Shown piece by piece: positions 10,486 through 19,868 of a stretch of DNA of 64,000 bases. Below the pieces are notes generated by a model. It was not told the DNA's origin. It saw only the letters and a list, made by a program, of their open reading frames with translations, and ran no database searches. The stretch comes from Butyrivibrio sp. VCD2006 (GTDB lineage: Bacteria > Bacillota > Clostridia > Lachnospirales > Lachnospiraceae), in contig NZ_AUIX01000001.1 of the NCBI RefSeq assembly GCF_000423925.1, positions 248,001 through 312,000 on the forward strand, written 5' to 3'. The stretch's first letter is position 1, and every line of letters starts with the position of its first letter. Position numbers and translations under genes: made by a program.

Positions 10486-11895
10486 TCAGCCTCCGGACAT
10501 CTCAAGCTTGATCAGATTGTTCATCTCAACCGCATATTCCAAAGGAAGCTCTTTAGAAACAGGATTAGCAAAACCGCTTACGATTAGTGCTCTCGCATCC
10601 TCCTCTGAAAGTCCTCTGGACATAAGATAGAAGACAGCCTCATCACTGATTCTTCCGATTTTAGCTTCATGTCCTACATCAGCATCGTTAGTTCTGATAT
10701 CCATTCCGGGAATAGTATCCGCCCTGGATATGGAATCAAGCATAAGTGAATCACAAGAAACAGAAGTCTTTGCGTGCTTCGCTTCTTTGTTAATCGTTAC
10801 CGAACTTCTATATGTACCGATTCCGCCTGACTTTGAAATAGACTTTGTCGATATTACTGAAGATGTATATTTTCCCTGATGTATAACCTTAGCTCCGGTA
10901 TCAAGGTTCTGTCCTTTTCCTGCAAAAGTGATACCTGTGTACTCCATGTTGGAATGATCGCCCTTGAGAATTGTCATAGGATACAGGTAGGATGTATGGG
11001 ATCCAAATGAACCTGAAACCCACTCCATTCGTGCACCTTCCTCAACAAGAGCTCTCTTGGTGTTAAGGTTGTACATATTTTTGGACCAGTTCTCAATTGT
11101 TGAGTATCTGAGTCTGGCATTCTTCTTTACAAAAAGCTCAACGCAGCCTGCATGAAGGTTGGCTACATTATACTTAGGAGCTGAACATCCTTCGATAAAG
11201 TGAAGGTCTGCTCCTTCATCAACAATTATAAGAGTATGCTCGAACTGGCCTGCACCTGCAGCGTTCAGTCTGAAGTATGACTGAAGGGGAATATCCACCT
11301 TAACTCCCTTGGGAACATATACGAATGATCCGCCGGACCATACAGCACCGTGAAGAGCTGCATACTTGTGGTCTGTAGGAGGCACCAGCTTCATGAAATA
11401 CTCATGAACCATGTCAGCGTACTCTCCTGTAAGCGCGCTCTCCATATCTGTATAAACTACGCCCTGGGCAGCAACCTCATCCTTGACGTTATGATATACA
11501 AGCTCAGAGTCATACTGAGCGCCTACACCTGCAAGTGATTCACGCTCTGCTTCCGGGATACCAAGTCTCTCGAAGGTATTCTTTATATCCTCCGGAACAT
11601 CCTCCCATTTTCCCTTCATGTCAGACTTTGATCTTACATAGGATGAAATGAGATTCATATCAAGTCCGTCTGTATCCGGACCCCAATCGGGCATTTCGAG
11701 CTCGTTATATATTTTGAGAGACTTTAAACGGAACTCTCTCATCCACTCCGGATCGTGCTTTTCCTCAGATATCTTCCTAACAATATCCTCGGTAAAACCA
11801 TCCTCCATGCGGTAGAAGTCCTGTTCGTTCTCCACATCCTTTATGTCATAGACACTGCGGTCAATATCAACGACCGCCTTATTATTTTCACTCAT
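10486..11895 (-). CDS. sufB: Fe-S cluster scaffold subunit SufB
   Basis: 469 residues, normal length for SufB. Conserved segments include HAAVWSGGSFVYVPKGV-like (here GAVWSGGSFVYVPKG), the RYSTIENWS region and the C-terminal HEAKIGRISDE...YLMSRG motif. SufB is the main scaffold on which the cluster is built. It starts 10 nt after sufC, so the two are surely co-transcribed. Confidence 0.96.
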   Translation of the reverse strand: MSENNKAVVDIDRSVYDIKDVENEQDFYRMEDGFTEDIVRKISEEKHDPEWMREFRLKSLKIYNELEMPDWGPDTDGLDMNLISSYVRSKSDMKGKWEDVPEDIKNTFERLGIPEAERESLAGVGAQYDSELVYHNVKDEVAAQGVVYTDMESALTGEYADMVHEYFMKLVPPTDHKYAALHGAVWSGGSFVYVPKGVKVDIPLQSYFRLNAAGAGQFEHTLIIVDEGADLHFIEGCSAPKYNVANLHAGCVELFVKKNARLRYSTIENWSKNMYNLNTKRALVEEGARMEWVSGSFGSHTSYLYPMTILKGDHSNMEYTGITFAGKGQNLDTGAKVIHQGKYTSSVISTKSISKSGGIGTYRSSVTINKEAKHAKTSVSCDSLMLDSISRADTIPGMDIRTNDADVGHEAKIGRISDEAVFYLMSRGLSEEDARALIVSGFANPVSKELPLEYAVEMNNLIKLEMSGG

Positions 11896-11905
11896 CTGTT
11901 TTACC

Positions 11906-12685
11906 TTATTTCAGCGGGCTGCAGCCATCGCATCCTTCACATCTAACATATTTTTCAAAACCATGCTCATTGATTTCTTCAACAAGACTTCCATCGCCTG
12001 TCGTCACAATATGTCCCTTTACAAGTACATGTGTGTAATCAACATGAAGTGACTCAAGGATCTTGGTGCTGTGTGTAATGATAAGAAGCGCTCCGTCCTT
12101 CTTTTTCTGGTATTCCTGAATACCCTTCGAAACGGTTCTTACAGCATCAACGTCAAGACCTGAATCAGTCTCATCAAGGATTGCAAGCTTGGGATTGAGC
12201 ATGAGCATCTGAAGAATCTCGGCCTTCTTTTTCTCACCGCCGGAAAAGCCTACGTTAAGATCACGGTCAGCATATTCTCCATCCATAGTTAAAAGCTCCA
12301 TAGCTTCGCCAAGCTGCTTCTTATACTGAAGGAGTTTTACAGGCTTACCTGTCTGCTCATGATATGCGTTTCTAATAAAGCTTCCAAGAGATATTCCGGG
12401 AACCTCAAGCGGGTTCTGGAATGATAAAAACATACCTGCCTTAGCTCTCTTGTCAGCGGATTCATTTGTAAGATCCTGTCCGTCAAACAGTATCTGTCCA
12501 CTAGTCACGTTATAGTGAGGATTACCCATAAGAGTGTAACCAAGTGTTGATTTTCCGGCACCATTAGGTCCCATGAGAACATGGGTCTCACCTGCCTTGA
12601 TATCTAAGTTTATATTGTACAGAATCGGCAGATCCTCAACTGATGCAGAAAGATCTCTAACCTGCAATAATGACTGTTCTGACAT
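11906..12685 (-). CDS. sufC: SUF system ATPase SufC
   Basis: 259 residues of an ABC-type ATPase. Walker A GPNGAGKST, signature FSGGEKKKAEILQ, and Walker B LAILDETDSGLD (the DETDSGLD variant is typical of SufC) are all present. SufC powers conformational change of SufBD. It is first in the operon sufC-sufB-sufD-sufS-sufU and no other Fe-S assembly system is seen in the window. Confidence 0.96.
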   Translation of the reverse strand: MSEQSLLQVRDLSASVEDLPILYNINLDIKAGETHVLMGPNGAGKSTLGYTLMGNPHYNVTSGQILFDGQDLTNESADKRAKAGMFLSFQNPLEVPGISLGSFIRNAYHEQTGKPVKLLQYKKQLGEAMELLTMDGEYADRDLNVGFSGGEKKKAEILQMLMLNPKLAILDETDSGLDVDAVRTVSKGIQEYQKKKDGALLIITHSTKILESLHVDYTHVLVKGHIVTTGDGSLVEEINEHGFEKYVRCEGCDGCSPLK

Positions 12686-12742
12686 GTTATTACTCCTTTA
12701 AAAAACAATTAAATAGTGCTACATTTGCACACAATCCGAATT

Positions 12743-12748
12743 ATTATA
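12743..12748 (-). promoter_or_regulatory. -10 box of the suf operon
   Basis: A perfect TATAAT lies on the minus strand about 57 nt before the sufC start. The -35 region is poor (TTCCAA at 18 nt), which may mean an activator is needed. Confidence 0.5.
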
Positions 12749-12883
12749 GCATATATTAAGGAAAAGTTGGAATACCGTTAAGTTCCTAAATATTCCTAGT
12801 AAATTACTCGGTATTATATTAGCAAAAGCAAAATATGGCAACAAGATAGTTATTCTCTCTATTTTCTGTAGTCTGGCAATAAG

Positions 12884-12917
12884 AAAAAGCTATTGCCCCA
12901 TATCGGCAATAGCTTTT
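12884..12917 (-). terminator. Terminator of the Fn3-like secreted protein gene
   Basis: A 13-bp perfect stem (12885-12897 with 12905-12917) with a 7-nt loop and a T-run on the minus strand follows the stop codon of the 12923-13921 gene within a few nt. Confidence 0.85.
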
Positions 12918-12922
12918 AAGGT

Positions 12923-13921
12923 TTACATTTTCCAGTCTACACCTACCCAGAGCGGTGTATGCTTGCTTCCTTTTACTGCAGTAATATAATTAAGGCCGGA
13001 TGTATATGTTTTTCCACCTGCTACCTTGTAGCCCTGTACATATACATAGTAGGTTTTACCCTTCTTTAGCTTTTTATTACCGATTTTCTTTATCGTGCAT
13101 GAATTCTTGCTTCCCTTTACTTTTGCTGCCTCAACAAATGAGCCATTCTTTTTTGTAGCAACATAGACCTTGTATCCGTCAAGTCCCTTAACCTTTTCCC
13201 AGGAAATCTTCATTTTGCCGCCGCTGACCTTTGCATTCAGGTCAAAGTTGACAAACTGAGACTTTTTCCTTGCAGGCTGTGTTATCAGATATGCAGGTTC
13301 ACTCCACACGCTGTCATATCTTACGCCACCAATAACATTATAAGCCTTAACCGAGGCTGTATAAATCTTGTTATTGACAACTTTTCCCACAAACGAAGTA
13401 TCCGTAGTACTACCCTGTTCAATGACATTTCCCTTCATATCCATGAACTTGTAATCATATCCCTGGGCTGCTGCCTGCTTATCCCATCTGACACGGCAGC
13501 TCTTAAGCTCTCTGTACCATTTTTCCTGATTGAGGCCTGTAACTGCCTGCGGAAGAGTTCTTACTTCGGCAGTAGTAGTATCAAATTTGCCTGTAGAATC
13601 CTTGAATGCTATAGCGACAACATATCTTGTTCCGGGTGTTATCTTACTGAAAGTATATTTTTTCGCATAGCGAAGAGATTTCATCTTGGAAAGAGCCATG
13701 GTTCGTGCTGCCTCTGTTGCCTGGGCAGAATCCTCAAGATCACTGTATCCAAGATAATATCCCGCTTTTGTTTTGTCATTCCATGTGATAGTGATTGAAT
13801 TATCAGTGGCCTTAGTCTGCTTAATCTCTGCCTTGGCATCTATGCCATGAAAGGCTATGAGCGCCATGAAAGCAACTATTCCAAGCATTAAGCCAGAACC
13901 CCTAAAAAACTTTTCTCTCAT
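12923..13921 (-). CDS. Secreted protein with fibronectin type III-like repeats
   Basis: 332 residues with a signal peptide (hydrophobic 11-26, cleavage near DAKA). The mature protein is built from about three Fn3-like beta domains. The signs are SITITWNDKTKAGYYLGYSD, then a middle domain with CRVRWDKQAAAQGYDYKF, then a C-terminal one with MKISWEKVKGLDGYKVYVATKKNGSF and KLKKGKTYYVYVQGYK. This last pattern is common in clostridial surface proteins. No catalytic domain or anchor is visible, so it may be a cell-surface or matrix protein. It stands alone with its own terminator. Confidence 0.75.
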   Translation of the reverse strand: MREKFFRGSGLMLGIVAFMALIAFHGIDAKAEIKQTKATDNSITITWNDKTKAGYYLGYSDLEDSAQATEAARTMALSKMKSLRYAKKYTFSKITPGTRYVVAIAFKDSTGKFDTTTAEVRTLPQAVTGLNQEKWYRELKSCRVRWDKQAAAQGYDYKFMDMKGNVIEQGSTTDTSFVGKVVNNKIYTASVKAYNVIGGVRYDSVWSEPAYLITQPARKKSQFVNFDLNAKVSGGKMKISWEKVKGLDGYKVYVATKKNGSFVEAAKVKGSKNSCTIKKIGNKKLKKGKTYYVYVQGYKVAGGKTYTSGLNYITAVKGSKHTPLWVGVDWKM

Positions 13922-14032
13922 TCCCCTTTTCCTCCGTGCTGCGAATTATGCGTTCCCCTCACATAAATTCACAGTAATAATGTTCTTATTCAATTTTGCC
14001 TTAGTGCTTATTTTAACAGTATAGGCCCTCAT

Positions 14033-14061
14033 TTGCAAAACTACCGTTAAAATGATTAAAT
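14033..14061 (+). promoter_or_regulatory. Candidate promoter of the Mn-transporter-like gene
   Basis: TTGCAA (14033-14038), 17-nt spacer, TTAAAT (14056-14061), about 38 nt before the ATG. The -10 box matches only partly. I see no yybP-ykoY-like riboswitch in the leader. Confidence 0.4.
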
Positions 14062-14099
14062 ATACGTAATTATAAGCATTTTTACATTGGAGATAATTT

Positions 14100-15092
14100 A
14101 TGAGTTTCTGGATTCCAGTTTTAGAAGATACTATTGCAGACGGACTTAAGATTCTGCCTTTTCTGTTTGTTACATATTTGATAATGGAGTATCTTGAGCA
14201 CCGTACCGGCGAGAAGACCGAGGAGATGGTACAAAAGGCCGGGAAATTCGGTCCCCTTTTTGGAGGCGTGTTCGGTGCATTTCCGCAGTGTGGATTTTCT
14301 GCTGCCGCATCAAACCTGTATGCCGGAAGAGTTATCACTCTTGGAACGCTCATCGCCATATACCTTTCTACCTCAGATGAGATGGTTCCGCTTTTCATAT
14401 CCGCTCAGGTTCCGATACCGAAAATGATAAAAATTATCGGAATGAAAGCTGTATTCGGTGTATTCTATGGATTTTTAATAGACCTTGTTATTAAAAGGTA
14501 TCGCAGATGGAAAAAAAGAGCCGCAATCGAAAAAATGAAGATCGATGAGCTCTGTAAAAGAGAACATTGCCACTGTGAAGAGGATACTCCAAAGATTTCC
14601 GCACACAGAGGTAAATCTGATAAAAAGGATGTAATTACAAAAGCTACTGTCGCACAGGAAATGCATTCATCGCACGATCATTCACATGATGGTCGCGGAA
14701 ACATCCTTCATTCAGCATTTATACACACTATCCACATTTTTATCTACATTCTGATATTTACACTGCTTTTAAATGCTCTTATTGAATTTGTCGGTGAAGA
14801 TACGCTTGCAGGTATTCTTCAGTATAATGCCGTTTTAAGCCATGGAGTAGCGGGTATCGTTGGACTTATCCCCAACTGTGCAGCCTCCATCGTTATAACA
14901 GAGCTCTACTTAAACGGAATCATAACCTTTGGCTCTATGATGTCCGGGCTTTTGGTTGGAGCAGGCGTGGGCCTTCTGATTCTCTACAGAGTAAATGAAG
15001 GTACCGTGAGAAATGTACAAATAACAGCTATTTTATACATTATCGGTACCTTGACTGGATTTATTCTTGATCTTCTAGGAATTGTGGTGTGA
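14100..15092 (+). CDS. Putative manganese transporter (ArsP_2/PF11449-type permease)
   Basis: 330 residues, polytopic. Two similar half-motifs are seen: FPQCGFSAAASNLYAGRVITLGTLIA (around 60-85) and IPNCAASIVITELYLNGIITFGSMMSGLLVGAG (around 255-287). Each has a P-x-C core and predicted membrane segments, suggesting an internal duplication. The central cytoplasmic loop (about 130-200) is charged and His/Cys/Asp-rich (KREHCHCEED, HSSHDHSHD), a likely metal-binding region. Families of this type are annotated as putative manganese or arsenite exporters; the substrate is inference. It is convergent with the histidine kinase gene, 8 nt apart. Confidence 0.75.
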   Translation: MSFWIPVLEDTIADGLKILPFLFVTYLIMEYLEHRTGEKTEEMVQKAGKFGPLFGGVFGAFPQCGFSAAASNLYAGRVITLGTLIAIYLSTSDEMVPLFISAQVPIPKMIKIIGMKAVFGVFYGFLIDLVIKRYRRWKKRAAIEKMKIDELCKREHCHCEEDTPKISAHRGKSDKKDVITKATVAQEMHSSHDHSHDGRGNILHSAFIHTIHIFIYILIFTLLLNALIEFVGEDTLAGILQYNAVLSHGVAGIVGLIPNCAASIVITELYLNGIITFGSMMSGLLVGAGVGLLILYRVNEGTVRNVQITAILYIIGTLTGFILDLLGIVV

Positions 15093-15100
15093 TTAAAACT

Positions 15101-16444
15101 TTATAATGACTTTTTCATGAGGGGGATCTTTACTATGAATCTCATAGTATTGTCTCCCTCAGTTTTTGCTTCAATAGTACCTCCGTGGGAAGTAGCTATA
15201 GCCCGGGCAACCGATAGTCCTATGCCATAGCCACCTGTCTTTCGGCTTCTGGATGTCTCTCCTCTGTAAAAACGATCGAACAATCTGTCCAGATTCCCCT
15301 TAGGAATTGCCTCGCAGGTATTGGAAATCTCAAGGATCGCATTTCTGGTATTTTCATCTCCGGATAATGTCACATTTACATTTCCTTCATCGGGAGTGTA
15401 TTTCATCGCATTATCTATCAAAATCGTACATAGCTGCTGAACGGAATTTTTATCTCCGTTTATATGTATATCATCCTGGATTTTTCTGTCATATCTGACC
15501 TTTTTAAAATCAGCGACAGCAACGAAAAATGTTGCACTGTCTTCCACAACAGGGCTTAAGTTCACATCTGAAAAGACGAGGTTTATATTCTCCTCTTCCA
15601 TCCTGGAAAGCGTCAGCAGATTTTTCACAAGCTCGTTCATTCGCTTAATCTGATTCTTAGTGCTCTTGGTCCACTCACTTTCCCCCGCCTCAAGCTCGAT
15701 GACATCCATATTTGCTGATATAACCGCAAGAGGAGTCTTAAGCTCATGACCTGCATCCGTAATAAATCTCTTTTGCTTCTCCAAGGATTCAACAACAGGT
15801 GCGACAGCTTTTCCGGAAAACAGATAAACAAGGATAAACATTGCAATAAGTGCAACTATGCCAATAACCATTGTCATCAGAAGAAGCTTATTGGCATTAT
15901 AAAAACCGGCACTGCAATCCATAAACAGCACCAGATATGACCCATCATCATTTTCATGGATGAGAAATCGATATTGTCCGGAAAGATAGCCTCTTTCCTT
16001 CTCCTTATTGGCGTAGACTTTAGCAGCATACTCTACTGCTTCATCGGATGTAACTGCCGCGATATGTGATGTATCTATTTCTCCGGTTTTCCCTTCGCTA
16101 CTAAGCTTTACCCAGAAGTATCTGGACTGAAAGGGTATCTCCAGCGATCTGTTATATGCCATCCGGGCTCCGAAAAACGGCCCCGGTCCGTCCTTTATAT
16201 CCTCATTATCAAAATCAAAGCCCTGACCACCATCAGGAGGAGTCATACCCTCCGGAGGCGGAAATAGAATATTCATATCAGGAAATAGTCCATCATTCTC
16301 AGCAAGTATATCCAGTGTCTCATCGGCACCGGTCTGAACCTGCGTGAAATTCACAATATTGATTACGCCTATTATCCCTATCACTATCAGAAGCAGTGAC
16401 AGCATAGCTGTAAGGACAAATTTGCGCCTGAGTTTTTTTACCAT
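15101..16444 (-). CDS. Two-component sensor histidine kinase (HisKA/HATPase_c)
   Basis: 447 residues from the ATG at 16444, chosen because GAGGGG lies about 10 nt upstream and the protein then starts with a normal basic-plus-hydrophobic helix. A longer frame reaches 16480. Two transmembrane helices flank an extracytoplasmic domain of about 150 residues with a Pro/Gly-rich patch. The H-box is FITDAGHELKTPLAVISANMD; the N-box is IDNAMKYTP and the G-box GGYGIGLSVARAI. It pairs with the response regulator located 95 nt upstream in the same direction. The stimulus is unknown. Confidence 0.92.
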   Translation of the reverse strand: MVKKLRRKFVLTAMLSLLLIVIGIIGVINIVNFTQVQTGADETLDILAENDGLFPDMNILFPPPEGMTPPDGGQGFDFDNEDIKDGPGPFFGARMAYNRSLEIPFQSRYFWVKLSSEGKTGEIDTSHIAAVTSDEAVEYAAKVYANKEKERGYLSGQYRFLIHENDDGSYLVLFMDCSAGFYNANKLLLMTMVIGIVALIAMFILVYLFSGKAVAPVVESLEKQKRFITDAGHELKTPLAVISANMDVIELEAGESEWTKSTKNQIKRMNELVKNLLTLSRMEEENINLVFSDVNLSPVVEDSATFFVAVADFKKVRYDRKIQDDIHINGDKNSVQQLCTILIDNAMKYTPDEGNVNVTLSGDENTRNAILEISNTCEAIPKGNLDRLFDRFYRGETSRSRKTGGYGIGLSVARAIATSHGGTIEAKTEGDNTMRFIVKIPLMKKSL

Positions 16445-16539
16445 GGTATAGCACCCCTCATCAAAGGAACCAAAAGTCACCTTAGTACAATATCACCAGA
16501 TAAATATACTCCCCAAAACTAAAATGAACCTAAATCGAA

Positions 16540-17214
16540 TCAACTAATCTCGTGCATTGAATAGCCAACTCCACGTGATGCCTTGATCTCGCAGGTGGAC
16601 TCAAGAGAAGCGAGCTTTTTTCTCAGATTACTGATGTAAACCCATACCACATTGACATCCGCCTCACCATCTGCCCAGATCCTCTCCATGAAAGCATCGA
16701 CAGAAATAACTCTTCCCGGATTCTCCATAAGCATCTCAAGCATTTGAAATTCTCTTCCCACGAGCCTTATAGGTTCATGTCCCGGAGTCTTCAGCTCATA
16801 TCCGGCTCTGTCCAGTTCAAGATTTCCGCACCTTAAATTATTGGGCGCAAAATCCGCTCTTCTTCTGGTCATAGCACGTATCCTGGCAAGAAGCTCACCC
16901 ATCTCAAAAGGCTTTGTCAGATAATCGTCAGCCCCAAGATCCAGGCCCTTTATTTTATCGTCTGTCTCTGACTTTGCAGTAAGGAAAAGCACAGGCGTGT
17001 TTATGCCCTTTTCACGGATTTTCTTAAGAACCTCCGTGCCTTCCATTCCGGGCATCATGATATCTAAAATTATTCCGTCATACTCACTGGCAAGGATATA
17101 ATCAAGTGCATCTTTACCATCATATACCGCATCGACCGTGTAGCTTGAATGTTTTAAAATAGCCACCAGCGCATTTGATAATTCAATTTCATCTTCAGCA
17201 AGAAGCAATTTCAT
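16540..17214 (-). CDS. OmpR/PhoB-family response regulator
   Basis: 224 residues. Receiver domain with acidic pair near the N-terminus (LLAEDEIELS), phospho-acceptor Asp in DGIILDIMMPG, Thr in LFLTAKSE and Lys in LTKPFEM. The C-terminal winged helix includes VSVDAFMERIW and VWVYISNLRKKL and ends in RGVGYSM. It is the cognate partner of the downstream kinase at 15101-16444. Confidence 0.94.
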   Translation of the reverse strand: MKLLLAEDEIELSNALVAILKHSSYTVDAVYDGKDALDYILASEYDGIILDIMMPGMEGTEVLKKIREKGINTPVLFLTAKSETDDKIKGLDLGADDYLTKPFEMGELLARIRAMTRRRADFAPNNLRCGNLELDRAGYELKTPGHEPIRLVGREFQMLEMLMENPGRVISVDAFMERIWADGEADVNVVWVYISNLRKKLASLESTCEIKASRGVGYSMHEIS

Positions 17215-17328
17215 AGCATTGTCTCCTAAATATCATCTTTATAGAAAAATAATATCAGATAAATCGGGTCCATATTATGAAGATTGTATAAAAAATCCCT
17301 ACACTTTTTAGTAAATTAAACAACGTTT

Positions 17329-18405
17329 TCATGAGAAGTATTCTAAAAGCATAAGCTCCACCACTCTGTCATAGCTGGCTTTTCCGTCTCCCACGCCGTT
17401 GACCTTGAGTGTTGTATCCACAAAAGTATTCGCCGCCTTCTTTACTTTCTCAGTATCAAGAGGTGATGAATCTTCAACCTTCTTCCAGTTATCATCAGTA
17501 AGGAAGATGTTATCCAGCTTAACCTGCTCAGATATCTTCGTGTGTGACAGATACTCTTCCTTCGAAACGTTTTTATAAAACGCGTTATTCACATAGTTCA
17601 GGACTCCAAGATACCCGCTGTATTCAAAAAATTTATCATCGGATTCAATACATGCCAGATACGCAAGAAAATTGGCTTCATCTTCGAAAATATAGCTTCT
17701 CGTATGCGCCAGTTCATGGCACATTGTAAAAGGCTTATTTGAGACATACATAATATTATTGTAGTTAGCTTCCATAGAGAACGGAAAGAAATATCCCTGC
17801 ATATACTGCTGGCTCATGAACCAGGAAAATACCAGAGGCTTTGGTGTAACATAAAATCCGGAAAGCTTTGGAAATCTCTCACCAAGTGCATTCATTGATT
17901 TTCTGGCAGTCAACTTCATGGCTGCTTCGTCAGCTGCAAGTAAGCCGTTTTCATCTCTTTCAATCTCTTTTGATAGGGTATTACACTTATCCACTATGTA
18001 ATCCCTAAGCTCAGAGAGTTCCCCGACCGTGAACTCTCTGCCACTGTCCTCATAGGCTTCCTTGATCGGAGTACAGTGATAGTTTATGAAGCAGTTTAGT
18101 GTCATGATAAGTGCTATGAGTACAAGAAGCCTTATTGTATGCTTTCTTATCCACTTTACAAACGGAATAAGTACAATCCAGAGAAGTCCCGCTATTATCA
18201 TGAATTCACCCACTGAAAGAGGCGCAAAGGACGTTAAGCGCCCATATGAGCCGACCCAAATCGGAAAAATATAGCGGGTATATACATCTGAAAATCCCGG
18301 AATAATCCAGGACAGTACATTAAGTATAATTGTAAGCATGAATAGTATAAGAAAAGGAACCCAATTGATTCCGGCTCCCTCATTTGAATTCTTAGAATCT
18401 TTCAT
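17329..18405 (-). CDS. DUF3810-family membrane protein with HExxH motif
   Basis: 358 residues from the ATG at 18405, which has GAGGAA 7 nt upstream; another ATG at 18459 with AAGGAG is possible and would add 18 polar residues. Three membrane helices lie in the first 115 residues, followed by a large extracytoplasmic or soluble domain. That domain carries HELAH (about 230-234) and a downstream acidic pair in EDEANFLAYLAC, the pattern of a zincin metallopeptidase. The family is known as DUF3810; its substrate is not known. The gene is divergent from a lipoprotein gene, with shared upstream DNA. Confidence 0.75.
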   Translation of the reverse strand: MKDSKNSNEGAGINWVPFLILFMLTIILNVLSWIIPGFSDVYTRYIFPIWVGSYGRLTSFAPLSVGEFMIIAGLLWIVLIPFVKWIRKHTIRLLVLIALIMTLNCFINYHCTPIKEAYEDSGREFTVGELSELRDYIVDKCNTLSKEIERDENGLLAADEAAMKLTARKSMNALGERFPKLSGFYVTPKPLVFSWFMSQQYMQGYFFPFSMEANYNNIMYVSNKPFTMCHELAHTRSYIFEDEANFLAYLACIESDDKFFEYSGYLGVLNYVNNAFYKNVSKEEYLSHTKISEQVKLDNIFLTDDNWKKVEDSSPLDTEKVKKAANTFVDTTLKVNGVGDGKASYDRVVELMLLEYFS

Positions 18406-18522
18406 TTTCTTATTCCTCGCCCAAGGATTTATCTGTCTTTTTTTGTCTTTTATCAGCATATATATTATACTCCTTACAAGTAAGTGATGCATTTTAAATA
18501 ATATTTTTGGAGAATCAAACAC

Positions 18523-19197
18523 ATGTCGAAAAAAGGCCTGTATATCTTAACTGTAATGCTCTGTAGTCTGATGCTTTCCGCATGCGGATTGTCTGAGGAA
18601 AATCTTAGCAAACTGACAGAGTCGAGAGACGCCCTTTTAGTGCAAAAGGAGCTGGCAGAAAATCTTAACGGAAATCTTGTTTCAGATACTTTTGAAGATG
18701 ACCTTAAGCAGCTTTCATCTCAAAGTGAAGAGTTTTCGGCTCTTAATTTTGAAAAACTGAAGAACAAAGAGGTTGAGGATCTCGTCTCAAGAATGGATAG
18801 CCTTACAGGTTCATATCAGGAGCTTACAGACAAAATTAGTGAAGAACTAAAAGCCGAAGAAAATACAACCAAAGAAAGCGAAAAGCATATTGAAATCTTA
18901 TGCCAGATAGAAAACGCATCAGGTTCTGAGCTTTCCTCCATTTGTTTCAAGGACAATTCAGCTAATACTGTTACTGCAAATTATCTTGCGAATGAAACAA
19001 CTCTTCCAAGCGGTAGGATTCTTGCGGGTGTGACCTTTCCTGTTTATTTAGGCAGTAATAGCTTTTGCCTGATCGTTACTGATACTCTTGAAAATGAGTA
19101 TGAATATGCCGTTGATTTCCCTGATCTTAGTGAAGCTGCGGATAAGGAATTCAAGGTAAAACTTGGAACTCCGGAAGAAGGCGCATCTATCAATTAA
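18523..19197 (+). CDS. Lipoprotein of unknown function
   Basis: 224 residues. A lipoprotein signal ends in LSAC with the lipidated Cys at residue 21. A helical, coiled-coil-prone stretch rich in E, K, L and S covers about 25-120, and a beta-rich C-terminal domain follows. No family is recognised. A GGAG sits 10 nt before the ATG. It is divergent from the DUF3810 gene, about 118 nt between starts, so the two may be co-regulated. Confidence 0.7.
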   Translation: MSKKGLYILTVMLCSLMLSACGLSEENLSKLTESRDALLVQKELAENLNGNLVSDTFEDDLKQLSSQSEEFSALNFEKLKNKEVEDLVSRMDSLTGSYQELTDKISEELKAEENTTKESEKHIEILCQIENASGSELSSICFKDNSANTVTANYLANETTLPSGRILAGVTFPVYLGSNSFCLIVTDTLENEYEYAVDFPDLSEAADKEFKVKLGTPEEGASIN

Positions 19198-19269
19198 AAC
19201 ATTAATTTCCTCAAATTCTTTAGACTTTCTTAAAATTCACGAAAAGGTCTTAAAAAAGCGGAAAAGCCC

Positions 19270-19298
19270 TTGAACTGAGTACTTTTTAGGACTATATT
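19270..19298 (+). promoter_or_regulatory. Strong promoter of the 172-aa orphan gene
   Basis: TTGAAC (19270-19275), 17-nt spacer, TATATT (19293-19298), about 35 nt before the ATG. Near-consensus boxes suggest high basal expression. Confidence 0.75.
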
Positions 19299-19333
19299 GT
19301 TGATGCAAGAATAGGCAAAAGAGGAGAATTATT

Positions 19334-19852
19334 ATGACAAAGTATAAGCCGGGTGACAAAATCATCATTTTGGACTACAACAACAAACCTTTGGTTCCGC
19401 AGGTTGTTGCTAAAATTGAAGAGGTTTACTCAGACGGAAAAGTAAGACTTGACCTTCCGGATGGCGCTTGCTGCTTTGAATATCCGGAACATTTCAGAAA
19501 AATCGACGAAGAAACTTATAACAAGTATCTTCAGGCTGTTCGTGACAGAGAGCAGGAACTCCCGCTCGATCTCAAGATGGATATCAGAAAATTCGTCGCT
19601 AAACGTCCTCGTCTTCGCAGAGAAATCTACAGACATTATGAGCTGGACAAAAAGTATGTAAGTATCATTCACGCATATGCAGGTCGTATTGCAATGTATG
19701 GTCGTGAGAACATCCCTCAGCAGTTCTTATGGGAGTTCGAAGATGCAAAGCAGGGTATTGTGGAAACACGTTCCTTCTTCCACGATATTGACGAGTCCAT
19801 TGCGGAAGTTACCGTTCCGGATCAGGCCAACGCACATGTCGAAGTGTTATAA
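19334..19852 (+). CDS. Conserved-looking protein of unknown function, SH3/Tudor-like N-terminus
   Basis: 172 residues with GAGGAG before the ATG and its own strong promoter. I do not recognise the family. Residues about 5-60 (KPGDKIIILDYN, VVAKIEEVYSDGKVRLDL, FEYPEHFRKID) look like a small beta-barrel of the SH3, Tudor or KOW kind. The remainder is helical and very basic in the middle (KRPRLRREIYRHYELDKKY) with an acidic tail. There is no signal peptide or membrane helix, so it is cytoplasmic and may contact nucleic acid; this is inference. A large inverted repeat follows 16 nt after its stop. Confidence 0.75.
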   Translation: MTKYKPGDKIIILDYNNKPLVPQVVAKIEEVYSDGKVRLDLPDGACCFEYPEHFRKIDEETYNKYLQAVRDREQELPLDLKMDIRKFVAKRPRLRREIYRHYELDKKYVSIIHAYAGRIAMYGRENIPQQFLWEFEDAKQGIVETRSFFHDIDESIAEVTVPDQANAHVEVL

Positions 19853-19868
19853 ATAGATGGAATAATAC

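Noticed and set aside
13922..14099. Possible manganese (yybP-ykoY) riboswitch before the transporter
   Set aside because: No conserved loop sequences or long stems are visible in this stretch.
13946..14398. 150-codon open frame on the minus strand
   Set aside because: It overlaps the 5' part of the Mn-transporter-like gene in antisense and has no family signs.
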